Shown here one piece after another: positions 41,248-49,318 of a DNA stretch of 64,000 bases. Every line of letters begins with the position of its first letter. Position 1 is the first letter of the stretch. The notes under the pieces were generated by a model. It did not search any database. It was not told where the DNA came from and saw only the letters and a program-made list of their open reading frames with translations. The position numbers and the translations under genes were made by a program. The DNA comes from Marinithermus hydrothermalis DSM 14884 (GTDB taxonomy: Bacteria > Deinococcota > Deinococci > Deinococcales > Marinithermaceae). The stretch is taken from contig NC_015387.1 in NCBI RefSeq assembly GCF_000195335.1, forward strand, positions 56,001 to 120,000. The letters are read 5' to 3'.

Positions 41248-42921
41248 GTGTTTGGGGTGTTTGTGCTGGCGGTAGTGGCGTACCTGATCGGCGCGTTGCC
41301 GCTCGGGTATTGGGCCGTACGGGCGTTGTCGGGGAAGGACCCCCGGTACGCCTCGGCCTACAACCTCGGCTTGGAGAACAGCCTCCGCCTTTTGGGGGCC
41401 AAGGCGGTGCTGGGGGCCTTCCTGGCGGATGTGGTGAAGGGGTACACCGCGGTCTACCTCGCGCGGCCGTTTGGGGTGGAGGTCGCCCTGCTCTACGCGG
41501 TTCTCGCGTACCTAGGGCACCTCTTCCCCCCGCCGCGCCTGGGCCCCAAGCGCCCCCTGAGGGCCCGCGGGGCGGGAATCCTGTTGGGGATCCTCTCCGG
41601 CCTATCCGTGGCCGGCCTGGCGTACGTGCACGCCTTCATCCCGGTCGTGGTGGGGCTCGTGGTGTACGCCGCCACCGGGTACGCCTCCCTCGCGGCGCTC
41701 TCGCTTCCGGTAACCCTCGCGGGGGTGACGAGCCTCCTGGCGCTGCCGCTGGGGGCCAAGGCTGCGGCGTGGACGCTCGCGGGACTGGCGGTGTGGCGCT
41801 ACAAGGAGAACCTAGGGCGGATCCTGGACGGCATCGAGCCCCGGCTGGGCGAACCCCTGCCCCTCCCGACGGAGGACCAGGCGGTCTGCGCCTTCATGAT
41901 CCACCCTATGACGATCGAGGACTTCTGGCAAAGCCCGCGCTTTGCCTGGCTGCGTCCCTTGGTGCGGCGCGGGTGGGTGAAGGCGGCCTGGGTGGAGCGG
42001 CTCGCGGAATGGATCCGCCCCATGAAGGTGGGCGAGCTGCGCGGGGTTAAGACCAAGGACGGGCGGGAGGTGCGCTGCTACCTGATCTCGGCTCCCTTGT
42101 TGCCGCACCAGATCGTGAACAAGCCCGAACTCGCCACGCGCCGCGCCATCCAAGCCGCACGCTTGGCGCGCGAGCTGGGCGCGACCGCCTTCGGGCTGGG
42201 CGCGTTCTGGAGCGTGGTGGGCGAGAAGGGCGTGAAGGTGCAGGAAGCCGTGCCGGAGATCCACATCACGAACGGCGGTGCGTACACCGCGGGCACGATC
42301 AAAGCCTCGATCCCCAAGATCCTCGAGCGCTACGCGCGGGAGGGTCGGGACCTTAAGGAGGTCACGGCCGCGGTGGTGGGCGCGAACGGCGTGGTGGCCT
42401 TCGGCATCGCGCGGCAGATCGCTCCCTTGGTGGGGCGCTTGATCCTGGTGGGGCGGAACGCCGAACGGCTCGCGCGCAGCGCGAACATCCTGCGCCGCAT
42501 GCTCGAGCGCCAAGGCGCGCGGACCGAGGTCCTCGAAACCACCGAGATCGCGCGGGTCAAGGAGGCCGAACTGATCTTCACCGCCACCTCCGACCCGAAC
42601 CCCGTGATCTACCCCGAGCACGTGCGGGAAGGCGCTTGGATCTACGACGAGGGCCGGCCCGCGGACGTGCACCCCGACGTGGCCAAGGTGCCGGGCGTGC
42701 GCGTGATCCCGGGCGGGGTGGTGCGTCCGCCCGGCGGCATGCGGGGCACCCTCAACCTGCACTTCGGGGAAGGCCAGGTGCCCGCCTGCCTCGCGGAGAC
42801 CATGATCATGGCGGTGGAGGAGGCTTGGGACCGCGCGAGCCTAGGGCCCCAGACCAAGACCGAGAACATTCAGTTCTACATCGAAAAAGCCGCGGAGCTG
42901 GGGTTCGAGGTGGTGGACTAG
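41248..42921 (+). CDS. Fusion of PlsY-like membrane domain and acyl-ACP reductase (AAR)-like domain
   Basis: A 557-residue fusion. Residues 1-~205 are a PlsY-like acyltransferase domain (AYLIGALPLGYWAVRAL, DVVKGYTAVYLA, YLGHLFPPP) whose acyl-phosphate/G3P motifs are altered: GNxGATN is YNLGLENS and the GGKG loop is RARGAGILL. Residues ~215-557 resemble cyanobacterial acyl-ACP reductase: CAFMIHPMTIEDFW, HQIVNKPELATRRAIQAAR, ITNGGAYTAGTI, the NAD(P)-binding AAVVGANGVVAFGIARQIAP, and ACLAETM with a Cys (514) at the position of the catalytic AAR Cys. GTG 41248 is nine bases after GGAGG. mqnB starts at the very next base. Confidence 0.8.
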   Translation: MFGVFVLAVVAYLIGALPLGYWAVRALSGKDPRYASAYNLGLENSLRLLGAKAVLGAFLADVVKGYTAVYLARPFGVEVALLYAVLAYLGHLFPPPRLGPKRPLRARGAGILLGILSGLSVAGLAYVHAFIPVVVGLVVYAATGYASLAALSLPVTLAGVTSLLALPLGAKAAAWTLAGLAVWRYKENLGRILDGIEPRLGEPLPLPTEDQAVCAFMIHPMTIEDFWQSPRFAWLRPLVRRGWVKAAWVERLAEWIRPMKVGELRGVKTKDGREVRCYLISAPLLPHQIVNKPELATRRAIQAARLARELGATAFGLGAFWSVVGEKGVKVQEAVPEIHITNGGAYTAGTIKASIPKILERYAREGRDLKEVTAAVVGANGVVAFGIARQIAPLVGRLILVGRNAERLARSANILRRMLERQGARTEVLETTEIARVKEAELIFTATSDPNPVIYPEHVREGAWIYDEGRPADVHPDVAKVPGVRVIPGGVVRPPGGMRGTLNLHFGEGQVPACLAETMIMAVEEAWDRASLGPQTKTENIQFYIEKAAELGFEVVD

Positions 42922-43581
42922 ATGCTCCTCCTCTCCGCCACCCCCCGCGAAGCGGCCTTCCTCGAGGCCTGGGCCGAGGAGGCCTTCACCTACCGGGGCC
43001 GCAAGGGCCTAAAGGGCGCGGGGTGGGTGTGGCTCGAGACCGGGATCGGCAAGGTGAACGCCGCGATGACCCTCGCGGCCTACGCCCAGGCACACCCCGT
43101 GGACCGCGTCCTCATGATCGGGATCGGCGGGGCCTACCCGGGCTCGGGCCTCGAGCCCGGGGCCCTCGCGTTGGCTTCGGAGGAGGTCCAGGCCGACCTG
43201 GGCCTCGTCGAGGGGGGGATGGCGGCCTTGGGGTTCCCCACCCTCGTGGTCGCGGGGGAGGCGTACCATAACCGCTTCCCCACGGACCCGGACTGGACGC
43301 GGGAGCTGGCCGAGGCTCTGGGCCTCACCCCGGTCTCCTTCCTGACGCGGGACCTGGTTTCGGAAACCCTCGAGGAAGCGCGGGCCTGGGCCGAGCGCTG
43401 GGGGGCGGCGGTGGAGAACATGGAGGGGGCGGGGGCCGCCCAGGCGTGCCGTTGGCTGGGCCTGCCCTTCGCGGAGCTCCGGGCCATCTCCAACCCCGCT
43501 GGGGTGCGTGACCGCCGGGCCTGGCGCCTGTCCCAGGCGCTCGGTGCGCTCGAGGCGGCGCTGGCCGCGCTGCTGCGGTAG
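42922..43581 (+). CDS. mqnB: Futalosine hydrolase
   Basis: A 219-residue nucleosidase of the MTA/SAH phosphorylase superfamily that splits futalosine (or an aminofutalosine derivative) in alternative menaquinone synthesis. Seen: TGIGKVNAAMTLAAYAQ, VLMIGIGGAYPGSGLEPG, AVENMEGAGAAQACRWLGLPFAELRAISNPAG. The adjacent mqnD supports the futalosine assignment over an MTA/SAH nucleosidase. ATG follows directly on the preceding TAG. Confidence 0.9.
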   Translation: MLLLSATPREAAFLEAWAEEAFTYRGRKGLKGAGWVWLETGIGKVNAAMTLAAYAQAHPVDRVLMIGIGGAYPGSGLEPGALALASEEVQADLGLVEGGMAALGFPTLVVAGEAYHNRFPTDPDWTRELAEALGLTPVSFLTRDLVSETLEEARAWAERWGAAVENMEGAGAAQACRWLGLPFAELRAISNPAGVRDRRAWRLSQALGALEAALAALLR

Positions 43582-43613
43582 CCGGGGTTACGGCCGGGAG
43601 GGGGCGGGGGGGA

Positions 43614-43619
43614 TACAAT
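43614..43619 (+). promoter_or_regulatory. Leaderless-type -10 (TACAAT) of mqnD
   Basis: TACAAT ends seven bases before ATG 43627 in the 45-base gap after mqnB. Confidence 0.5.
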
Positions 43620-43626
43620 CGGGCGT

Positions 43627-44466
43627 ATGGAGCTCGGCTATAGTTTTTGTCCCAACGACACCTTCATCTTCTACGCGCTGACGCACGGCAAGGTCCCGAG
43701 TCCCGTGCCGGTGCGCGAGGTGCTCGAGGACGTCGAGACCCTGAACCGGTGGGCGTTCGCGGGGCGGCTGCCCCTTACCAAGATCAGTTACGCGGCGTTC
43801 GCGCACCTGCGCGAGACCTACGTGGCCCTCCGCTCGGGAGGGGCGCTGGGGCGCGGGGTGGGGCCGCTGCTCGTTGCGCGGGAGGCGTTTGAGGACCTTA
43901 CCGGGAAGCGCATCGCGCACCCGGGCCGGTATACCACCGCGTACCTCCTGCTCCGGATGTTCGCGCAGGGGCAGCCGTTTGAGGCGGTGGAGTTCCGCTA
44001 CGACCGGATCCTGCCCGCCCTCCAGCGCGGGGAGGTGGACGCGGGTCTCCTCATTCACGAGTCCCGCTTCGTCTACCCCCGTTACGGCCTCGTGCCGATT
44101 GTGGACCTGGGCGCGTGGTGGGAGGCCGAGACCGGGCTGCCCCTGCCGCTCGGGGCGATCCTCGCCCGGCGGGATCTGGGAGAGGAACGAATCCGCGCCC
44201 TGGACCAGGCGGTGCGCGCGAGCCTGGAGTACGCGCGGGCGCACCCGGACGAGCCGTGGGCCTACATCAAGCGGCACGCGCAGGAGTTGGAGGACGCGGT
44301 GATCCATAAGCACATCGCGACCTACGTCAACGCCTTCTCTCTGGACGTGGGGGCGGAGGGGGAGGCGGCCGTGCGGGAGTTGTTCCGCCGCGCGGAGGCG
44401 TTAGAGCTTGTCCCGCGCCACGAGGCCTCGCCCTTCCTGCCCCGCTCGGCGGGGAAACCGGTATAA
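43627..44466 (+). CDS. mqnD: 1,4-dihydroxy-6-naphthoate synthase
   Basis: A 279-residue periplasmic-binding-protein-like enzyme of the futalosine pathway, converting cyclic dehypoxanthine futalosine to dihydroxynaphthoate. Family hallmarks are LGYSFCPNDTFIFYALTHGKV, LEDVETLNRWA, TKISYAAFAHL, RIAHPGRYTTAYLLLRMF and LLIHESRFVY. No signal peptide, so cytoplasmic. Other mqn genes must lie elsewhere. Confidence 0.95.
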   Translation: MELGYSFCPNDTFIFYALTHGKVPSPVPVREVLEDVETLNRWAFAGRLPLTKISYAAFAHLRETYVALRSGGALGRGVGPLLVAREAFEDLTGKRIAHPGRYTTAYLLLRMFAQGQPFEAVEFRYDRILPALQRGEVDAGLLIHESRFVYPRYGLVPIVDLGAWWEAETGLPLPLGAILARRDLGEERIRALDQAVRASLEYARAHPDEPWAYIKRHAQELEDAVIHKHIATYVNAFSLDVGAEGEAAVRELFRRAEALELVPRHEASPFLPRSAGKPV

Positions 44467-44469
44467 AGT
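44464..44469 (+). promoter_or_regulatory. Leaderless-type -10 (TAAAGT) of Crp/Fnr gene
   Basis: TATAAAGT (44462-44469) ends six bases before ATG 44476 and overlaps the mqnD stop. Confidence 0.45.
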
Positions 44470-44475
44470 GGGGGT

Positions 44476-45117
44476 ATGATCCCGGAGCTTGAGCAGGTCC
44501 TTCCCGAAGAGGCGCGGGGCGAGGCGGCGCAGATCTTCCGCCCCTTCTCCGTGAATCGGGGAAGCTACCTCTTTTACCCTGAGGACGAGGCGCGCGCCCT
44601 GTACTACGTACGCGAAGGGTGGGTGCGGTTGTTCCAGCTGGGCCAGCGGGAGGAGGAGATCACCCTGACCGTGCTGAGTCCGGGGGAGATCTTCGGGGAG
44701 GCCGCGCTGATTCCCGGGGAGAAGTACGGGCTGTTCGCCGAGGCGATGTCGGACGTGGAGCTGATCACGGCGCCGCGTGAGGATCTGCTGCGCCTGATGA
44801 CCCGGTTTCCCGAGGCTCACCGCGCCCTCCTCATCCTCCTTGCCCGCCGGCTCAAGCGGGCGGAGGAACGCCTCCGGGACCTCCGCTTCAAGGAGGTCCT
44901 GCCCCGGTTGGCCAAAGCGTTGTTGATGGCCATGCGTCCCGGGAGCGAAGGGTACGAGGTCAGCCTGTCCCACCAGGACCTCGCGCACCTGGCGGGATCC
45001 ACCCGCGAGACCGTCACCAAGGTCCTGGGGGAATTGGCGATGCAGGAGATCATCGAGCTGGGTTACCGTCGCATCCTGATCCTGAACCCCGAGGAACTGA
45101 AACGTGTCGTCGGTTAG
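44476..45117 (+). CDS. Crp/Fnr family transcriptional regulator
   Basis: A 213-residue regulator: cyclic-nucleotide-binding fold (residues ~15-125, with GEIFGEAALIPGEKYG in place of the phosphate-binding cassette) and a C-terminal Crp HTH (LSHQDLAHLAGSTRETVTKVLGEL). No Cys cluster typical of Fnr is visible, so it is not an Fe-S oxygen sensor. cAMP ligands are only partly conserved. It overlaps bshC by 14 bases; thiol or menaquinone genes may be targets. Confidence 0.9.
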   Translation: MIPELEQVLPEEARGEAAQIFRPFSVNRGSYLFYPEDEARALYYVREGWVRLFQLGQREEEITLTVLSPGEIFGEAALIPGEKYGLFAEAMSDVELITAPREDLLRLMTRFPEAHRALLILLARRLKRAEERLRDLRFKEVLPRLAKALLMAMRPGSEGYEVSLSHQDLAHLAGSTRETVTKVLGELAMQEIIELGYRRILILNPEELKRVVG

Positions 45118-46633
45118 GACTGCTTTTCTACAAGGAAAACTGCGCAACTTCCTGCCCTACGGGCCGGAGGACCTCCCCGCCCTGCTCCAGCAGCCCCGTG
45201 CAGCGCCGCGGGAAGCGCTCTCTAGGGCCTTACTCGCCTACCTTCGTCGGATCGGCGCTCCTGAGGAGAGCCTCCGCCAGGCCGAACGGCTCGCTCACCC
45301 CAACAGCCGCGTGGTCGTGACCGGGCAGCAGGCCGGCCTCCTCACCGGCCCGAGCTACACCTTCTACAAGGCGCACACCGCGCTCTGCCTCGCGCGCACC
45401 CACGACCGCGAGGACCGGCCGGTGATCGGCGTCTTCTGGGTGGCCTCCCAGGATCACGACACCGAGGAGGTGGCGAGCGCCTACCTCCTCGGGTTCGATG
45501 AACGGCTCGCCACGCTCACCCTCGAGCTGCCCCCAGGGCGCCCGGTCGGCCGGATTCCTTTTGCGCCCTTCCTGCCCCGGGTCCGATCCTTCCTGGAGGG
45601 GTTCGGGGGGGCGGGTTCGGTGCGGCGCGCGGTGCTGGAGGCCCTCGAGGGCGAGTGGACCTACGCCGAGGCCTTCGCGCGGGTCCTGCTGCGCTTCTTG
45701 GGGCCGCGCGGCCTGGTGGTTCTCGACCCCATGAGCCCTGAGATCGCCCCTTTGTTCCGTGCCGTGTACGAGCGCGAGCTCGACGACCCCTTGGCTTCCT
45801 CCCTCGCGATCAACGCCGCGGGCGAGGCCCTCAGGGCACAGGGGTTCGAGCCCGCGCTGGGCCGTGGGCGGGGCTCTACCAACCTCTTCATCGAGACCGA
45901 TTCGGGCGAGCGCCGGTTATTGCGGTACGAGGACGGGGTGTTCGCGGACGGGGAGCGCACCTACACCAAGGCCGAGCTGCGCGAGCTGGTGCGCGACGCG
46001 CCCGGGCGGATCACGCCCGCGGCGGGCCTACGCCCCGTCGCGCAGGACGCGGTTCTGCCCACCGCGGGATTCGTGGTGGGGCCGGGGGAGATGGGGTACG
46101 TGGCCCAGCTGGGGGGTGTGTACCGCCTGCACGGCCTCGAGATGCCCGCGGTGATCGACCGCATGCACGGCGTGGTCCTCGAGCCGCCCACCCGCCGCCT
46201 TCTCGAGAAGTACGACCTTTCCCCGTGGGAGTTCATCGAGGACCCGGAGGGCGTGCTGCTGCGGGCGCTTGCGGAGCACAACGAGGCCGCGCGGCGCGTT
46301 GAGGCGGGCCTGAGGCGCATCGACGAGGAGTTCTCCCGCACCCTCGCGGCACTACCGCGGCTGGACCCCACGCTCGAGGGGGCGCTCCGGCGGGGACGCG
46401 AGCGGCTCGAGCACGAGCTGGAACGCATGCGTCAGAAGGTGCTCCAGGCCGAGCTGCGCAAGGGGCGCGTGTTGCGCGCGCAGTTCGACCGGTTGCTCGT
46501 GCACCTCAGGCCGCTGGGGCAGCCTCAGGAGCGGGTGTTGCCGTTCCTGAACTACATGCTCAAGCACGGCACGGGCGTGCTGGACCGGTTGTTGTGCAGC
46601 CCGGCGCGCGGGCGGGTGGTGCTGGAGGTGTAG
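45104..46633 (+). CDS. bshC: Bacillithiol biosynthesis cysteine-adding enzyme BshC
   Basis: A 509-residue protein that adds cysteine to GlcN-malate in bacillithiol synthesis. Typical blocks are SRVVVTGQQAGLLTGPSYTFYKAHTAL, PVIGVFWVASQDHDTEEV, LVVLDPMSPEIAPLF and LPTAGFVVGPGEMGYVAQL, with a long C-terminal coiled coil. GTG 45104 lies inside the end of the Crp/Fnr gene, so expression is coupled. bshA and bshB are not in the window. Confidence 0.93.
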   Translation: MSSVRTAFLQGKLRNFLPYGPEDLPALLQQPRAAPREALSRALLAYLRRIGAPEESLRQAERLAHPNSRVVVTGQQAGLLTGPSYTFYKAHTALCLARTHDREDRPVIGVFWVASQDHDTEEVASAYLLGFDERLATLTLELPPGRPVGRIPFAPFLPRVRSFLEGFGGAGSVRRAVLEALEGEWTYAEAFARVLLRFLGPRGLVVLDPMSPEIAPLFRAVYERELDDPLASSLAINAAGEALRAQGFEPALGRGRGSTNLFIETDSGERRLLRYEDGVFADGERTYTKAELRELVRDAPGRITPAAGLRPVAQDAVLPTAGFVVGPGEMGYVAQLGGVYRLHGLEMPAVIDRMHGVVLEPPTRRLLEKYDLSPWEFIEDPEGVLLRALAEHNEAARRVEAGLRRIDEEFSRTLAALPRLDPTLEGALRRGRERLEHELERMRQKVLQAELRKGRVLRAQFDRLLVHLRPLGQPQERVLPFLNYMLKHGTGVLDRLLCSPARGRVVLEV

Positions 46634-46702
46634 CGGCCCGGGCTGGAACCGAACGGGCTTGCCTTCAGTGTGCCAAGGCGGTGAGAATAAGGACGCGTCG
46701 CG

Positions 46703-47845
46703 ATGCGTGTATTAAGCCGCCTTGAAGCACGATCCACCTGGCCGCGCGCCCTGCTCCTGTGCGCGTGGCTGCTCCTCTTGAGTGGGGGGCACGCCCAGGA
46801 GCTCACGGTGCGGGTCCTGCTCGCCGAGGTGGATGCGGCCGAGGTCACGCTCGAGGGGCCGCACGCCGTGTGGACCCTGGCTGGCCGCTTGGAAAAACGC
46901 GCGGAAGGGGCGCGTTGGACGGTGCGCACCGCGCCGCAAGGGATCTACCTAGGCGAGCGGTACGTGGGGCCCCTCGTGACCTTCGTGCCCGAGGAGGGCG
47001 CGGTGCGCGTGGGGGGGCGGCGGTACCGGGGGATGCTCCGCGTGGTGTGGCACGAAGGCCGGCTGCTCCTCATCAACCGCCTCGAGCTCGAGGACTACCT
47101 CAAGGGCGTGCTGCCCGGCGAGGTGCCGGCCTCGTTCCCGTTCGAGGCGCTCAAGGCGCAGGCAATTTTGGCGCGCACCTACACCCTCTCGCGCCTGGGC
47201 TCCTCGCCGTACTACGACGTGTGCGCCTGGGAGGCCTGCCAGGTGTATAAGGGCCTGGACGCGGAGACCCCGCGGCACACCCAGGCGGTGGAGGCTACGC
47301 GCGGCCAGATCCTGGCCTATGGGGGACGGCCGATCTCCGCGGTGTACCACGCCGACTCGGGAGGAAAGACCGCGTCGGCGTACGAGGTGTGGGGGAACGC
47401 CCTGCCCTACCTGGTGGTGCGGGAGGATCCCTACGCGCGCGCCGAGCCGTGGCGGGTGCGGGTGGAGGCCCGCGCGGTTCAGGAGGCCCTCGAGGCCTTC
47501 GGGCTGGGGGTGGGGGCGGTAAAGGCGCTGGAGGTGCTCGGGTACAGCCAGAGCGGGCGGATCAAGCGCCTGCGCGTCGTGGGTACGGCGGAGGTGCGGG
47601 TGCTGGGCATTCCGGAGGTGACGCGGGTGCTGCGTGCGCTGGGCCTGCCCTCGACGAAGGCCCGGTTGGAGGGCACGGGGCCTTGGGTGTTCACGGGCAG
47701 CGGCAAGGGGCACGGGGTGGGGATGAGCCAGTGGGGGGCGCGGGGGTTCGCGGCGGCGGGCTGGGATTACCGCGAGATCCTGGCGTACTACTACCCGGGC
47801 ACGGTGCTGACCACCTACGAGGTGGTGGCCCGGCGGGAACCGTGA
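46703..47845 (+). CDS. SpoIID/LytB domain protein
   Basis: A 380-residue exported protein with a signal peptide (LLLCAWLLLLSGGHAQ). The SpoIID domain runs from RLELEDYLKGVLPGEVPASFPFEALKAQAILARTYTL to VYHADSGGKTASAYEVWG, and ends with TGSGKGHGVGMSQWGARGFAAAGWDYREILAYYYPGT. Such proteins are lytic transglycosylases or amidase enhancers acting on peptidoglycan; this is outside sporulation here. Confidence 0.93.
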   Translation: MRVLSRLEARSTWPRALLLCAWLLLLSGGHAQELTVRVLLAEVDAAEVTLEGPHAVWTLAGRLEKRAEGARWTVRTAPQGIYLGERYVGPLVTFVPEEGAVRVGGRRYRGMLRVVWHEGRLLLINRLELEDYLKGVLPGEVPASFPFEALKAQAILARTYTLSRLGSSPYYDVCAWEACQVYKGLDAETPRHTQAVEATRGQILAYGGRPISAVYHADSGGKTASAYEVWGNALPYLVVREDPYARAEPWRVRVEARAVQEALEAFGLGVGAVKALEVLGYSQSGRIKRLRVVGTAEVRVLGIPEVTRVLRALGLPSTKARLEGTGPWVFTGSGKGHGVGMSQWGARGFAAAGWDYREILAYYYPGTVLTTYEVVARREP

Positions 47846-47911
47846 TCCTGGGGGCACGTGATCTGCCCACCTTTTACGCCCCCGATTCATGCGAGAATCA
47901 ACAGCCGGGCT

Positions 47912-48151
47912 ATGGAGCGGGTCAATATCGTCCACCTACGTATGGACCACCTGCGCGCGGCGAGCGCGGAACGCAAGGGCATGTACCACGTGGCCGTCTC
48001 CTGCTACCTGGCGTGCTTGGAGCAAGTGGAAGCGCTGGGGGACCACCGCGCCCGGCGGTACTTCGCCGGGCGGCTCGCGCACTGCTACCGGGTGATGGGG
48101 TTTGAGGAGAAGGCCCGGCGCTACGAGGCGATCGCGCTGGGGGCTTACTGA
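47912..48151 (+). CDS. Small helical (TPR-like) protein
   Basis: A 79-residue, cytoplasmic, helix-rich ORF beginning MERVNIVHLRMDHLRAASAER and ending YRVMGFEEKARRYEAIALGAY; the helix pair around YHVAVSCYLACLEQVEALGD looks TPR-like. No named family is recognised. ATG 47912 is preferred to the upstream frame beginning at 47858, which is Pro-rich. Its 3' end overlaps the convergent small wHTH gene by seven bases. Confidence 0.6.
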   Translation: MERVNIVHLRMDHLRAASAERKGMYHVAVSCYLACLEQVEALGDHRARRYFAGRLAHCYRVMGFEEKARRYEAIALGAY

Positions 48152-48348
48152 TCCCGGGCGCGGTACCGGCCGTCCGGAAGCCGCTCGAGGAGCCCGCGGC
48201 GGTTGAGGCGTACGAGGCTCGCGAGCACCGAGGGTAACGTAAGGCCCGGCCAGCGGCGGCGCAGCCGCTTGAGCAGCGCCTTGGGCTCGAGCGGTTCTTG
48301 GCGTAGCGCGGCAAGAGCGGCGGCGTCGAGGTGCCTTGCGGCCGGCAC
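48145..48348 (-). CDS. Small winged-helix-like protein
   Basis: A 67-residue ORF from GTG 48348, with PLEPKALLKRLRRRWPGLTLPSVLASLVRLNRRGLLERLPDGRYRARDQ resembling a winged helix: recognition helix then a wing ending in GRYR. A TACGCT on the minus strand seven bases before the GTG fits a leaderless -10. The in-frame upstream sequence to 48507 is Pro/Arg-rich and probably non-coding. Function unknown; possible DNA-binding regulator. Confidence 0.5.
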   Translation of the reverse strand: MPAARHLDAAALAALRQEPLEPKALLKRLRRRWPGLTLPSVLASLVRLNRRGLLERLPDGRYRARDQ

Positions 48349-48467
48349 GCTACCTAGCGTAGTACGCCGAGGCGGGAAAGGGTAGGGGAGGCGTACCCCC
48401 CGGTTTGGGGGGTTGCGCCCCGGGAGGGGCCTTGATAGCATGAGCGGCGAAGGTTTCTGTATAAGGT

Positions 48468-48501
48468 CCCCACCGTTGGGCCGGTTACGGCAGCGGTGGG
48501 G
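48468..48501 (+). promoter_or_regulatory. Two-tier hairpin upstream of NYN gene
   Basis: CCCCACCG 48468-48475 pairs with CGGTGGGG 48494-48501, enclosing an inner GCCG/CGGC stem with GTTA loop. It lies directly after TATAAG (48460-48465) and ends 27 bases before the start, so it would be at the 5' end of a transcript. Confidence 0.4.
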
Positions 48502-48528
48502 TATCATGCGTTAACCTGGGAATTAAGT

Positions 48529-49053
48529 ATGGATCGAATCGCCATTTTTATGGACGGGAGCAACCTATACAAAGGCCTGGTATCCACGCTGGGCCCGGAC
48601 TACCGGCTTGATTTCGTGCGGTTTATCGAGTCGCTGGTGGCCGGGCGTAAGCTGCTGCGTGCCTACTATTACAACGCCCCCCTCCCCTCCGAGGACCCTG
48701 CCTCCAAAGCCCACCAGAGCTTCCTCAACTACCTCAAGCGGGTACCGTACGTCGCGGTGCGGTTGGGACGGCTCGAGCGCCGCGGGGACACCTTCGTGGA
48801 GAAGGGAGTGGACATCCAGATCGCGGTGGACATGCTGCGCCTCGCGTACGCGCGCGCCTACGACGTGGCGGTCCTGGTCTCGGGCGACGGGGATTTCGCC
48901 GAGGTGGTGCGGGTCGTGCAGGACATGGGGATGCAGGTGGAGAACACCACCTTCCAGGCGCTCTCCTCGTACCGGCTTGCGCAGCAGGCCGACCGGTTCT
49001 ACCCCCTGGATGACTTCTCCTGGGAGGACCTGCGCGCCAAGACCTCGGAGTAA
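48529..49053 (+). CDS. NYN-domain (LabA/DUF88-type) PIN-like protein
   Basis: A 174-residue NYN domain, a predicted metal-dependent ribonuclease fold related to PIN. Acidic active-site residues are seen in IAIFMDGSNLYKGL and VAVLVSGDGDFAEVVRVVQDMG, with EKGVDIQIAVDMLRLA between them. ATG 48529 begins the first strand; the in-frame start at 48496 is less likely. Cellular RNA target unknown. A structured hairpin precedes it. Confidence 0.9.
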   Translation: MDRIAIFMDGSNLYKGLVSTLGPDYRLDFVRFIESLVAGRKLLRAYYYNAPLPSEDPASKAHQSFLNYLKRVPYVAVRLGRLERRGDTFVEKGVDIQIAVDMLRLAYARAYDVAVLVSGDGDFAEVVRVVQDMGMQVENTTFQALSSYRLAQQADRFYPLDDFSWEDLRAKTSE

Positions 49054-49057
49054 GGGG

Positions 49058-49318
49058 TTACACCGTCCAGGCGGCGATCACCGCCTCCTCGATCGGTACC
49101 AGCACGTGCGGCGCGGGCACCTGGGCGGCCTCCCCGGGCTTGAGGTGCAGGTACGACCCGTCGGGCAGGTCGATGACGAGCTCCCCCTCGAGGAGGATGT
49201 ACAGGCGTTTCTCGTCCACCGCGGCGCGCTGTACCAGGTGCACCGCGCGGAACGCGGGGGCCGCGGGGAGGGTGACCTCGCCCTGCGCGCGCGCGAGCCG
49301 CGCCAGGTGCAGCTTCAC
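49058..49318 (-). CDS. Small cupin-like protein
   Basis: An 86-residue single-domain cupin (EKRLYILLEGELVIDLPDGSYLHLKPGEAAQVPAPHVLVP). The canonical metal-binding His/Glu set is incomplete: only one His is placed in the second motif. It may bind a small molecule. It overlaps topA by four bases and is convergent with the NYN gene. Confidence 0.78.
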   Translation of the reverse strand: MKLHLARLARAQGEVTLPAAPAFRAVHLVQRAAVDEKRLYILLEGELVIDLPDGSYLHLKPGEAAQVPAPHVLVPIEEAVIAAWTV

